Positions 49,421 through 57,147 of a DNA stretch of 64,000 bases are shown one piece after another. The stretch is from Buttiauxella warmboldiae (GTDB lineage Bacteria > Pseudomonadota > Gammaproteobacteria > Enterobacterales > Enterobacteriaceae). The position numbers were made by a program, and so were the translations under genes. The stretch's first letter is position 1. Every line of letters begins with the position of its first letter. The stretch covers positions 1-64,000 of the forward strand of contig NZ_RPOH01000042.1 in the NCBI RefSeq assembly GCF_003818135.1, in the 5' to 3' direction. The notes under the pieces were generated by a model. The model saw only the letters and a program-made list of their open reading frames with translations. It did no database searches and was not told where the DNA came from.

Positions 49421-49831
49421 ATGTCCAGACCAGCCATTATCATTAATGAACTCGATGCCGAGCGTATTGACCGTTTGCTTGAGCAGCCACAATTTGCCAA
49501 CCAGCCGGTAGCATTAGCGCTGAACGCAGAACTGGACAGAGCGGAAATGCGTAAGCCTGCCGATATCCCGGCTGACGTGGTAACGATGAACAGCCGGGTG
49601 AAATTCCGCGATCTGACCTCAAAAGAAGAGCGCGTTCGCACGCTGGTTTACCCGGTCAACCTGACGGACAGCGACAATCAACTCTCAGTGATGGCACCGG
49701 TTGGCGCGGCGCTGTTGGGGTTGCAAGTGGGTGCGAAAATTAACTGGACGTTACCGAACGGTAGCCAGACGCATCTGGAAGTGCTGGAGCTGCAATACCA
49801 GCCAGAAGCCGCAGGCGAGTATCAGCGCTAG
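49421..49831 (+). CDS. rnk: Regulator of nucleoside diphosphate kinase Rnk
   Basis: A 136-aa GreA/GreB-fold protein that binds RNA polymerase near the secondary channel. The C-terminal globular domain carries [20 protein letters not shown] and [16 protein letters not shown]. The N-terminal coiled coil is shorter than in GreA, as in known Rnk. The ATG at 49421 follows GAGAG and gives the same length as E. coli Rnk. The longer frame from 49328 is not needed. Confidence 0.95.
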   Translation: MSRPAIIINELDAERIDRLLEQPQFANQPVALALNAELDRAEMRKPADIPADVVTMNSRVKFRDLTSKEERVRTLVYPVNLTDSDNQLSVMAPVGAALLGLQVGAKINWTLPNGSQTHLEVLELQYQPEAAGEYQR

Positions 49832-49890
49832 CGCAGCTCCTTCACAATGGCTGTCTCTTAGCCATCTCTTTGTGGGCGCAAGGTAGCGAG

Positions 49891-49925
49891 AAAAAAATAG
49901 CCAGTCAGATACATAACTGACTGGC
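49891..49925 (-). terminator. Terminator of ybcJ
   Basis: GCCAGTCAG and CTGACTGGC pair across 8 nt. On the minus strand the stem is followed by TA and seven T. It may also serve rnk from the other side. Confidence 0.82.
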
Positions 49926-49957
49926 ATTATCCGTAACAGGCCGTTATCGGAGTGTGA

Positions 49958-50170
49958 TTACGCCTGAACCGTAATACTTAATGTCTCAAACGTTACCGTC
50001 TGGCCTGCCACAATTTTGCAGCGTTTGCGGGTTTCCACTTCGCCGTCTACCTGCACCAGCCCTTCCGCAATCACCGCTTTCGCCTGTGCGCCGCTTTCAC
50101 ACCAGCCTTCCAGCTTCAGCAGATCGCATAATTCAACGTGTGGGTGCTTACCTAATGAGAAGGTCGCCAT
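49958..50170 (-). CDS. ybcJ: S4-like RNA-binding protein YbcJ
   Basis: A 70-aa protein consisting of one S4-type RNA-binding fold (HVELCDLLKLEGWCESGAQA, AVIAEGLVQVDGEVETRKRC). It is probably involved in RNA or ribosome metabolism. The ATG at 50170 gives the same length as E. coli YbcJ and lies next to the folD stop, so the two are cotranscribed from folD. Confidence 0.95.
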   Translation of the reverse strand: MATFSLGKHPHVELCDLLKLEGWCESGAQAKAVIAEGLVQVDGEVETRKRCKIVAGQTVTFETLSITVQA

Positions 50171-50171
50171 T

Positions 50172-51038
50172 TTACTCTCCATCAGTATCATGATATTCCT
50201 CGCAAGCCTGCAAGGTATTCTGGATAAGAGTGGCGACGGTCATTGGGCCTACGCCACCCGGAACCGGCGTAATATACGAGGCTTTAGCAGCGGCTTCATC
50301 ATAATTTACGTCGCCAACCACTTTTCCGCTCTCCAGACGGTTAATTCCGACGTCCACCACAATCGCCCCTTCTTTAATCCACTCGCCCGGGATAAAGCCC
50401 GGTTTGCCGACCGCAACGATCACCAAATCGGCATTTTCAACGTGATGGCGCAGATTTTTGGTAAAGCGGTGGGTGACGGTGGTGGTGCAGCCTGCAAGTA
50501 GCAGTTCCATACTCATCGGACGGCCAACAATGTTGGATGCGCCAATCACTACGGCGTTCAGCCCATAAGTATCGATACCGTAACGCTCAAGCAGCGTTAC
50601 GATACCGCGCGGCGTACAAGGGCGCAGCCGCGGAGAACGCTGGCACAGACGGCCCACGTTGTAGGGGTGGAAACCATCCACATCTTTATCCGGGTCGATA
50701 CGTTCAAGCACTTTCACGTTATCGATACCCGCAGGCAGCGGCAACTGTACCAGGATACCGTCGATTTCTTTATCCGCATTGAGCGTGTCGATAAGCTCCA
50801 GCAGTTCTGCTTCGGAGGTGGTCTCAGGTAAATCGTAGGAGCGGGAAATAAAGCCGACTTCTTCACAAGCTTTACGTTTACTTCCAACATAAATCTGCGA
50901 GGCAGGATTCTCACCAACCAGTACCACCGCAAGCCCAGGAGCACGAAGTCCAGCGGCAATTCGGGCTTTCACTTTTTCTGCCACTTCAAGCCGTACCTGC
51001 TGCGCAATCGTTTTACCATCAATAATCTTTGCTGCCAT
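50172..51038 (-). CDS. folD: Bifunctional methylenetetrahydrofolate dehydrogenase/cyclohydrolase
   Basis: Cytoplasmic one-carbon enzyme, 288 aa. The catalytic lysine lies in the [13 protein letters not shown] helix. The substrate motif is [11 protein letters not shown], the NADP-binding region is [18 protein letters not shown], and the signature [19 protein letters not shown] is near the C terminus. It is the same folD-ybcJ pair that precedes argU in E. coli. Confidence 0.97.
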   Translation of the reverse strand: MAAKIIDGKTIAQQVRLEVAEKVKARIAAGLRAPGLAVVLVGENPASQIYVGSKRKACEEVGFISRSYDLPETTSEAELLELIDTLNADKEIDGILVQLPLPAGIDNVKVLERIDPDKDVDGFHPYNVGRLCQRSPRLRPCTPRGIVTLLERYGIDTYGLNAVVIGASNIVGRPMSMELLLAGCTTTVTHRFTKNLRHHVENADLVIVAVGKPGFIPGEWIKEGAIVVDVGINRLESGKVVGDVNYDEAAAKASYITPVPGGVGPMTVATLIQNTLQACEEYHDTDGE

Positions 51039-51164
51039 CAGTCAGATGATTCCGTCTGTAATCGAAAAGGGAGGGGAGTGTTTCTATTTTGTCAGAAGCG
51101 CGGCCTGCTGTCAGGCATTGTTAAGTGTTTATGCTCAATTGTCGCGCAGGCAGTTGAAAAGCCA

Positions 51165-51192
51165 TTGACTAGAAAGGTACTGACCGTATAAT
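51165..51192 (+). promoter_or_regulatory. Promoter of tRNA-Arg
   Basis: TTGACT (51165-51170) and TATAAT (51187-51192) are separated by 16 bp, followed by a GC-rich CCGG discriminator typical of stable-RNA promoters. Confidence 0.85.
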
Positions 51193-51225
51193 CCGGATCC
51201 GCAATACTTCCGCAAGGAATATCAT

Positions 51226-51302
51226 GCGCCCTTAGCTCAGTTGGATAGAGCAACGGCCTTCTAAGCCGTAGGTCACAGGTTCGAGCCCTGTAGGGCGTAC
51301 CA
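51226..51302 (+). tRNA. argU: tRNA-Arg, anticodon TCT
   Basis: A 77-nt tRNA. The acceptor stem GCGCCCT pairs with AGGGCGT, the discriminator base is A and CCA is encoded. The D-loop AGCTCAGTTGGATAGAGC is standard, the anticodon loop CTTCTAA puts TCT at 51260-51262, and the T-loop is GTTCGAG. It decodes rare AGA codons. In E. coli argU is the integration site of prophage DLP12; here a decayed integrase follows it. Confidence 0.97.
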
Positions 51303-52034
51303 TTTTCAAGCCAACACACCTCTACTGAATTCGCTTTTTCTCCTTTATACTCCCTGAAATAACTGGATTTTTTTGTCCCGAGCTCTACTGTGGTCAACTC
51401 AGTGATACCCAAATCAAGTGGTATCTGGGGGCCTTTGAGGGGGCTCATCTCGTTCAATGGAAATTAGAGGCCCCTATGCCACTAAATGCGCGACTGATTG
51501 ATACTACAAAACCCAATGAGAGTACAAACTGACTGATGGCGGTGGTTGGTATTTATTAGTCAAACGCAATGGTGCTAAGTATTGGCGTTTTTAGTACCGT
51601 GTTTTGGGTAAAGAGAAAAACTCTCCATCGGTGTGGTTTTGATTAACAACCATCTAAACTAATTCACATTTGAACTCCCTCTTTTCATTGGGTCATCTGT
51701 TGTCCTGAAGTGAGCGTATCACCTCCGTTAAGATGCTCAAATTCAATGTGCCGCTACAAAAATATCCAGCTTCAGCCATAAGTAAATCTACTTAGCCCAT
51801 CAGCCATTTTACATGGCATTACCACCATGCTCATCATCCGTGATTAAACCTAAAAGCAGCAAAGATACTTGTATCACATTATCAATATTTTATTTAAAAC
51901 AGAACCATAACCCCCTTATTAAAAGATATCCCATTGAATAAACGCATAAAAACAACGATAAGCGCCTAAAAAACCAACTTTAATACTCATTGATTTTATT
52001 GATGTTTTTTCTTTTCGCGACTCTTCAATCCTTA
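51303..52034. other. tRNA-proximal junction of an accessory region
   Basis: No intact gene is present between the tRNA and the MFS gene. The stretch holds G-rich repeats (51427-51455), a broken integrase start (51476-51646) and about 390 bp of AT-rich DNA in which I see nothing recognisable. I found no second copy of the tRNA 3' end inside the window. Confidence 0.6.
51476..51646 (+). pseudogene. Decayed P4-type integrase, N-terminal fragment
   Basis: The ATG at 51476 begins MPLNARLIDTTKPNESTN, the typical opening of P4-family integrases. After a frameshift the next frame gives KLTDGGGWYLLVKRNGAKYW, an in-frame TAG, then YRVLGKEK, and ends at about 51646. The catalytic part is absent. It lies 174 bp from the tRNA-Arg 3' end in the orientation expected for a tRNA-integrated island. 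Confidence 0.8.
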
Positions 52035-52062
52035 TTGACAGTCTCATCAGGATTAATTTACT
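52035..52062 (+). promoter_or_regulatory. Predicted promoter of the arabinoside operon
   Basis: TTGACA (52035-52040) and TTTACT (52057-52062) are 16 bp apart. The palindrome TTTACGTAAA (52075-52084) lies just downstream of the predicted start and shares ACGTAAAAT with the operator of the regulator gene at 57148. Confidence 0.5.
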
Positions 52063-52125
52063 TTTACTTTAGATTTTACGTAAATATTTCATGTTTATCT
52101 AAAACAAAAAAGACAGGAGCACAGA

Positions 52126-53448
52126 ATGGACGTAACTCATAGTGAGGTTTCCCCTCAAAGCTGGGGGGATAAAAAACGATTTACTCGCATAATTCCTATG
52201 CTTGCCGTGATGTATCTACTGGCTCTTATCTGCCGTAATAATATTGGATATGCGTTCCATGGGATGGATCAATCGTTTAATTTATCAGCGACAATTTCCG
52301 GCCTGGTCGGCGGGATCTTCTTCATTGGATATCTATTACTACAAATCCCAGGCGGTCATCTGGCCCAGAAAGTTAGCGCAAAAAAAATAATCACTTTCTG
52401 TATGGTTGCGTGGGGTTTAGTGTGTGTTTCCATGGGTTTTGTCCAAAGTGGTGGGCAGCTTTTGACTATGAGATTCTTGTTGGGATTAAGCCAAAGTATG
52501 CTTTATCCAACAACATTAATTCTGATCGGTAAGTGGTTCCCGCAGCGTGAACGTGCACGAGCAATCGGCTACTGGTCAATTGGGGCAACGGTTTCTAATT
52601 TTATTGTGGGTCCGCTTTCAGGATTCTTAGTCGATACATTTTCCTGGCAGATGCTTTTTGTTTTCCAGGGTATTCCGGTATTGATCGCTGTCATTTTTTG
52701 GATATGGCTGATTGCAGAGACTCCTGCCGAAGCAAAATTCCTCAGCAAAGCAGAGAAAGATTATTTGGCAACTGAATTTGCAAATGATACGGACAATACA
52801 ATTAAAAATACTAATAAGAGCGTCACCAGTCTTGTTCTGAAGAATAAATTTGTTTGGCTGCTGACATGTGTATTTCTCCTTAACAACATGTTTAACTATG
52901 GCTTAAGTATTTGGTGGCCAACAATTGCAAGTTCAGTAACTGGCTCAAGCTATACCCTGGTAGGGATCCTTTCCACAATAGCTCCACTTATTGGACTGGT
53001 CGTTATGTTTTTTGTATCCAGCCACTCTGACCGTACAGGCGAACGTAAATGGCATGCGGTATCCATTCTGCTTATCTGTGGGGTAGCACTTGCAATTTCA
53101 GCCCTAACTGAAGGGGCACCGTTTGTATCTATTATATTTATCCTAATCGCACAAGGTATTTGGGCCGGATTTAGCCCTGTATTCTGGACAATCCCCTCAA
53201 TAATAATTAGTTCTGCGGCAATAGGTGCAGCCACCGGTCTTATTAATGGCGTCGGTAATCTGGGCGGTTTCGTTGGTCCATACCTCTTTGGGTATCTGAT
53301 TGATCTTACGGGCAGCACTCAGATGGGGTTATTCTTTATTGTCGGAGTGCAAATAATGGCTGGGTTATTATTAGCCACATTAAAAAGTCCTAAGTTAGAG
53401 ATCGCAACAAAAAATATTCAATTGAAAAATTCAACCTCTACCAGATAG
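52126..53448 (+). CDS. MFS transporter, anion:cation symporter-like
   Basis: A 440-aa permease with 12 predicted membrane spans and an N-terminal cytosolic tail. The TM1 region (MLAVMYLLALICRNNIGYAF) and the loop-2 element GGHLAQKVSAKKI recall the ACS branch, which carries sugar acids and similar anions. It sits 19 bp upstream of a GH51 arabinofuranosidase, with AGACAGGAGC ahead of its start. It may import an arabinoside or a product of its breakdown, but sequence does not decide the substrate. Codon use is more AT-rich than in the core genes. Confidence 0.85.
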   Translation: MDVTHSEVSPQSWGDKKRFTRIIPMLAVMYLLALICRNNIGYAFHGMDQSFNLSATISGLVGGIFFIGYLLLQIPGGHLAQKVSAKKIITFCMVAWGLVCVSMGFVQSGGQLLTMRFLLGLSQSMLYPTTLILIGKWFPQRERARAIGYWSIGATVSNFIVGPLSGFLVDTFSWQMLFVFQGIPVLIAVIFWIWLIAETPAEAKFLSKAEKDYLATEFANDTDNTIKNTNKSVTSLVLKNKFVWLLTCVFLLNNMFNYGLSIWWPTIASSVTGSSYTLVGILSTIAPLIGLVVMFFVSSHSDRTGERKWHAVSILLICGVALAISALTEGAPFVSIIFILIAQGIWAGFSPVFWTIPSIIISSAAIGAATGLINGVGNLGGFVGPYLFGYLIDLTGSTQMGLFFIVGVQIMAGLLLATLKSPKLEIATKNIQLKNSTSTR

Positions 53449-53467
53449 TTTTAATGGAGTAAATAAT

Positions 53468-54982
53468 ATGTTCAACAAAGCAAGACTTGTTTTCGACAAA
53501 GACTATGTCATTTCAAAAATTGATAATAGAATTTACGGTTCCTTTATAGAAAATCTGGGAAGGTGCGTTTACGGTGGAATTTATGATCCACAGGACCCAA
53601 CAGCGGACAGCGATGGCTTCCGTAAAGATGTTATCGATGCTGTCAAGGAACTCAATGTTCCTATGATTCGTCTACCGGGGGGGAATTTTGTCGCAACCTA
53701 TATATGGGAGGATGGAGTTGGACCAAGAGATCAACGTCCACGGAAACCAGACCTGGCCTGGAAATGTATAGAAACAAATCAGATTGGAACGAATGAATAC
53801 ATGGACTGGCTTAATAAAGTCGGTGCTGAAGCAATGATGACGGTGAATGTTGGAACCAGAGGGATTCTGGACGCACTTAACTTATTAGATTATTGCAACC
53901 GTGAATCAGGAACATACTATAGTGATTTACGTGTTTCTCATGGCTATAAAAAACCACATGCCATCAAAACATGGGCCATAGGCAATGAACTCGATGGTGT
54001 ATGGCAGGTGGGGCAGCAAACACCATTTGAATATGCACGTATTGCAAGAGAAACAGCCAAAGCGATGAAGCGGCAAGATGGAAGCATACAAATAGTGGCT
54101 GCCGGAAGCGCTGGACAGGAATATCCAACATTCGGGGAATGGGAACAAACTTTAATTCAGGAAGCCCATCCTTTTATTGATTATCTATCCCTACATCAAT
54201 ACTATTTAAATGTTGAAAAAGATACGGCAAACTTCCTGGCGAAAACACTGGCTTTCGATGATTATATTAAGTCAATTGGTAGTTTGATTGATTATATGAA
54301 AGTAAAAAATAAATCACACAACAATATTTATATCTCTTTGGATGAATGGAATGTCTGGTATCATACGCGTAAAGATGATATGGCTGCCATTCGTGACCGT
54401 GGCAATGAATGGCCAATTGCTCCGAGCCTATTAGAAGAGCCATATAACTTCGAGGATGCTCTCGTCGCAGGGGCAATGTTAATTGCATTACTTCGTAACA
54501 GTGATCGAGTCAAAATTGCTGCCTATGCCCAACTTGTCAATGTGTTAGCACCTGTTATGACAGATAAAAATGGACAATTGTGGCGTAACACTATTTTCTA
54601 CCCTATTTTTTACACTTCAAAATATGGACGTGGCACTGCAATTCAAGGCGTGATTCAATCACCAAAATACGATAGTAGAGATTTTACTGATGTGCCTGTT
54701 TTAGATGCTGTTGCAGTGTTAAATGAAGATGAAACTGAACTGACATTGTTTGCAATAAATAAATCGCTTAAAGACCAGCTGGTAATTCAATGTGATTTCC
54801 GCTCTTTTGGTCACCTTGAGATGATCCAACATATCGCGCTAGAAAATGATAATGTTTACGCTGTGAATACATTAAAAAACCCCAACCTTGTTTTGCCAAT
54901 CGAGAAAAAAATCGCATCAGAAGCTAATCAGTTATCCCTGGAGCCCTTATCATGGAATATGATACGTTATAAAATAAAATGA
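53468..54982 (+). CDS. Intracellular alpha-L-arabinofuranosidase, GH51
   Basis: A 504-aa glycoside hydrolase with no signal peptide, so it is cytosolic. It has the GH51 layout of a (beta/alpha)8 barrel followed by a C-terminal beta domain. The acid/base Glu is in TWAIGNELDGVWQ (about residue 174), the nucleophile Glu in YISLDEWNVWYH (about residue 293), and MIRLPGGNFVATYIWEDGVG is a classic GH51 element. It should release L-arabinose from imported arabino-oligosaccharides. It is cotranscribed with the MFS gene and followed by a strong terminator. Low GC suggests transfer. Confidence 0.92.
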   Translation: MFNKARLVFDKDYVISKIDNRIYGSFIENLGRCVYGGIYDPQDPTADSDGFRKDVIDAVKELNVPMIRLPGGNFVATYIWEDGVGPRDQRPRKPDLAWKCIETNQIGTNEYMDWLNKVGAEAMMTVNVGTRGILDALNLLDYCNRESGTYYSDLRVSHGYKKPHAIKTWAIGNELDGVWQVGQQTPFEYARIARETAKAMKRQDGSIQIVAAGSAGQEYPTFGEWEQTLIQEAHPFIDYLSLHQYYLNVEKDTANFLAKTLAFDDYIKSIGSLIDYMKVKNKSHNNIYISLDEWNVWYHTRKDDMAAIRDRGNEWPIAPSLLEEPYNFEDALVAGAMLIALLRNSDRVKIAAYAQLVNVLAPVMTDKNGQLWRNTIFYPIFYTSKYGRGTAIQGVIQSPKYDSRDFTDVPVLDAVAVLNEDETELTLFAINKSLKDQLVIQCDFRSFGHLEMIQHIALENDNVYAVNTLKNPNLVLPIEKKIASEANQLSLEPLSWNMIRYKIK

Positions 54983-55007
54983 AACCTATCGCCAGGTTTC
55001 ATTTTTC
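54979..55007 (+). terminator. Terminator after the arabinofuranosidase
   Basis: ATGAAACCT and AGGTTTCAT pair around ATCGCC, followed by TTTTC. It overlaps the stop codon region by a few bases. Confidence 0.85.
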
Positions 55008-55049
55008 AGTAAAAATGAAAATATGATTTTTAAATATGTAATTATTTTT

Positions 55050-55072
55050 CTGGTGTCACAATTTGGCACCAG
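55050..55072. repeat. Inverted repeat between arabinofuranosidase and GPH transporter
   Basis: CTGGTGTCA and TGGCACCAG pair at eight of nine positions across CAATT. There is no T-run, so it is more likely a protein-binding site ahead of the transporter than a terminator. Confidence 0.4.
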
Positions 55073-55220
55073 TGATTACACTTTAAAATATTATTAGCAT
55101 GGTCAGCATATGATAATTCACATCCCGAACTGTTGATATTTTAGCTCTAACGGGAGTATTTATTAAGTTTGCTGCACACGCCACTTTTCAATTATCAACC
55201 TTATTCAAGGTGGTAACTCT

Positions 55221-56582
55221 ATGTACAAACACAAGTTAAGTACTTTTGAAAAAATTGGATTTGGTGCTGGGGATATGGCCATCAATCTGGTTTTTTCTTC
55301 CATGATGCTAATTATAACATTTTTCTATACAGATATTTTTGGCATTCGCTCTGAAGATTTAGTATTACTTTTTATTATCGTCAGGCTGCTTGATGGTATC
55401 ACAGATCCAATTATGGGATTAGTAACAGAAAAAATTGTAACGCGCCATGGCCGTTATAGACCATACCTTTTGTATTTCGCAATACCGTTTGGTATATCTA
55501 TTTTCCTGGCGTTCAGCACTCCTGATGTCGATTATAATGCTAAACTAATTTATGCATATGCATCGTATATATTTGTAACATTAATGTTTACGGTTATAAC
55601 AATCCCCTATATATCATTAATTAGTGTTCTAACTGATGATCCTAAAGAGCGCTTATCAGCAAATGGTTATCGACTTTTTTTTGCTAAAGCTGCGGCATTT
55701 ATGGTTTCAATTGTTGTTCCTCCCCTGGCTTCATATTTAGGCTCGTCAAATATGCAGTCTGGCTACCAGTATGCAATGGGATTGATGGGCCTGATGGGAA
55801 CACTATTTCTACTTTTCTGTTTTTTTTCAACGAAAGAACGTATTCATTACAAGAGTGATAACTTACCATTAAAAGAACAAATGAAAAGCCTTTTAAAAAA
55901 TGATCAATGGATTATTCTTTGCTTATCTTGCATATTTGTGTCCGTTGGTTCAGTTTTGAGAGGTTCGGTTGCTGCATATTATGCTAAATACAACCTTAGT
56001 GGTGATTCAGTTACTATTTCATATTTTTTAACTGTTGGCGTTTCTGCATTTATATGTTCAGTAATTACGTCTACCTGGTTAACAAAAAAATACTGTAAAA
56101 TAAAAGTATTTAAATACAGTCAAATTATAACTTTTATTGTTTCCATAGTGTTTTTTATGACTACGGATAATCAAAGCTTTGTTTTATCATGTTTCTTATT
56201 TTTTGTTCTTTCATTTTTTTCAACATTATATGCCCCCATATTTTGGGCATCTATCCCTGAGACAGTAGATTATGGATTTTATAAAACAGGGAAGCGTGTT
56301 TCCGGCCTGGCATTTGGCGGGATTGCGTTCTGTCAGAAGTTTGGCATGGGCATAGCGGGCGCTCTTGTTGGCTATTTGTTAAGTTATTTTGACTATGTGC
56401 CAAATGCCATGCAGTCTCCTTCTTCCACTCTCGGGATAGCATTGATGCTGACAATAATACCAGGAGCATTCCATCTGATTACAGGAATTATTATGTCTAA
56501 GTATATGATAACGGAAAAATATCATCAGTCGATAAATACCCATAATGTTTTAGCCGATTATAAAAAAGCCCACGAGGTCTAA
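55221..56582 (+). CDS. Glycoside-pentoside-hexuronide (GPH) family symporter
   Basis: A 453-aa cation symporter of the MelB/XynP/YicJ group with about 12 membrane spans. The N-terminal signature KIGFGAGDMAINLVFSSMML is typical. The loop RLLDGITDPIMGLVTEKI carries the Asp residues that coordinate the coupling cation in MelB (DxxxD). It starts behind CAAGGTGG. Next to a cytosolic GH51 enzyme it probably imports arabinofuranosyl oligosaccharides; that substrate is inferred. Confidence 0.9.
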   Translation: MYKHKLSTFEKIGFGAGDMAINLVFSSMMLIITFFYTDIFGIRSEDLVLLFIIVRLLDGITDPIMGLVTEKIVTRHGRYRPYLLYFAIPFGISIFLAFSTPDVDYNAKLIYAYASYIFVTLMFTVITIPYISLISVLTDDPKERLSANGYRLFFAKAAAFMVSIVVPPLASYLGSSNMQSGYQYAMGLMGLMGTLFLLFCFFSTKERIHYKSDNLPLKEQMKSLLKNDQWIILCLSCIFVSVGSVLRGSVAAYYAKYNLSGDSVTISYFLTVGVSAFICSVITSTWLTKKYCKIKVFKYSQIITFIVSIVFFMTTDNQSFVLSCFLFFVLSFFSTLYAPIFWASIPETVDYGFYKTGKRVSGLAFGGIAFCQKFGMGIAGALVGYLLSYFDYVPNAMQSPSSTLGIALMLTIIPGAFHLITGIIMSKYMITEKYHQSINTHNVLADYKKAHEV

Positions 56583-57075
56583 TCAATAATTATCAGCTTT
56601 AAAATTTCAGATAAACATTAGTACAGCTAATGGTAGCTTGATGAAAATGGAGATAATATGCAACATATAGTAATGATAATCATTACTCTGGCCGTTATTG
56701 TTTCTGCTATTTTATTAATTGCAAAATGTAGATAAAAACTCAGTAACCACAGTACAGATCTTTGAATTAAGGAATAATTAAATAACCATACTGAAACCAG
56801 TGGAGATATAAACTATCGAGAGTAAGCCTAACGGTAACGGAAAAATATTATGTTAATATCCTCTATCAGAACCGAGGGCATAAAGTCTAAATAATCTTGC
56901 GTAATAGCTAATCCTTTTCAGGGGCATATCGCGGAGGATCATTGGCAAAACTATCTGCTCACCATGGATGAGAGTCAGCACAGATTGCTAAAATTGCAAG
57001 TGATAAAAGGAGGAGCAACTGCAAGCAATCATTATCAATAGCATGTTGATTTATAATATTTATCACGCGTATAAA
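56583..57075. other. Region between the GPH transporter and the regulator
   Basis: About 490 bp of AT-rich DNA. It holds a possible 25-codon membrane peptide (56658-56735) and an open frame without a start (about 56911-57043, reading ANPFQGHIAEDHW) that may be a gene fragment. I see no complete larger gene. Confidence 0.5.
56658..56735 (+). CDS. Possible 25-aa single-span membrane peptide
   Basis: The ORF reads MQHIVMIIITLAVIVSAILL and ends IAKCR. It is one hydrophobic helix with a basic tail, and GGAG lies 5 nt before the ATG. It sits 75 bp after the GPH transporter. The ribosome site and clean helix make it plausible; the small size and AT-rich context allow chance occurrence. Confidence 0.35.
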   Translation: MQHIVMIIITLAVIVSAILLIAKCR

Positions 57076-57105
57076 AAACCATTTTACATAAACGTAAAAT
57101 GGTTT
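57076..57105. promoter_or_regulatory. Palindromic operator over the regulator promoter
   Basis: AAACCATTTTAC (57076-57087) and GTAAAATGGTTT (57094-57105) are perfect 12-bp arms around ATAAAC. The palindrome covers a TTTACA -35 (57083-57088) and ends at a TATACT -10 (57105-57110), spaced 16 bp. This layout fits autorepression by the ArsR-type protein encoded next. Confidence 0.7.
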
Positions 57106-57147
57106 ATACTTTGACATTGTGATAAATATTTATAGAGGTGTCTTCTG

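Noticed and set aside
51092-51457. 121-codon minus-strand ORF across the tRNA-Arg gene
   Set aside because: It is the antisense reading of the tRNA (PYRARTCDLRLRRP), a well-known spurious translation, with no ribosome site.
56911-57043. Open frame reading ANPFQGHIAEDHW and following
   Set aside because: It has no start codon at the beginning, no ribosome site and no family I recognise; kept only as a possible fragment.
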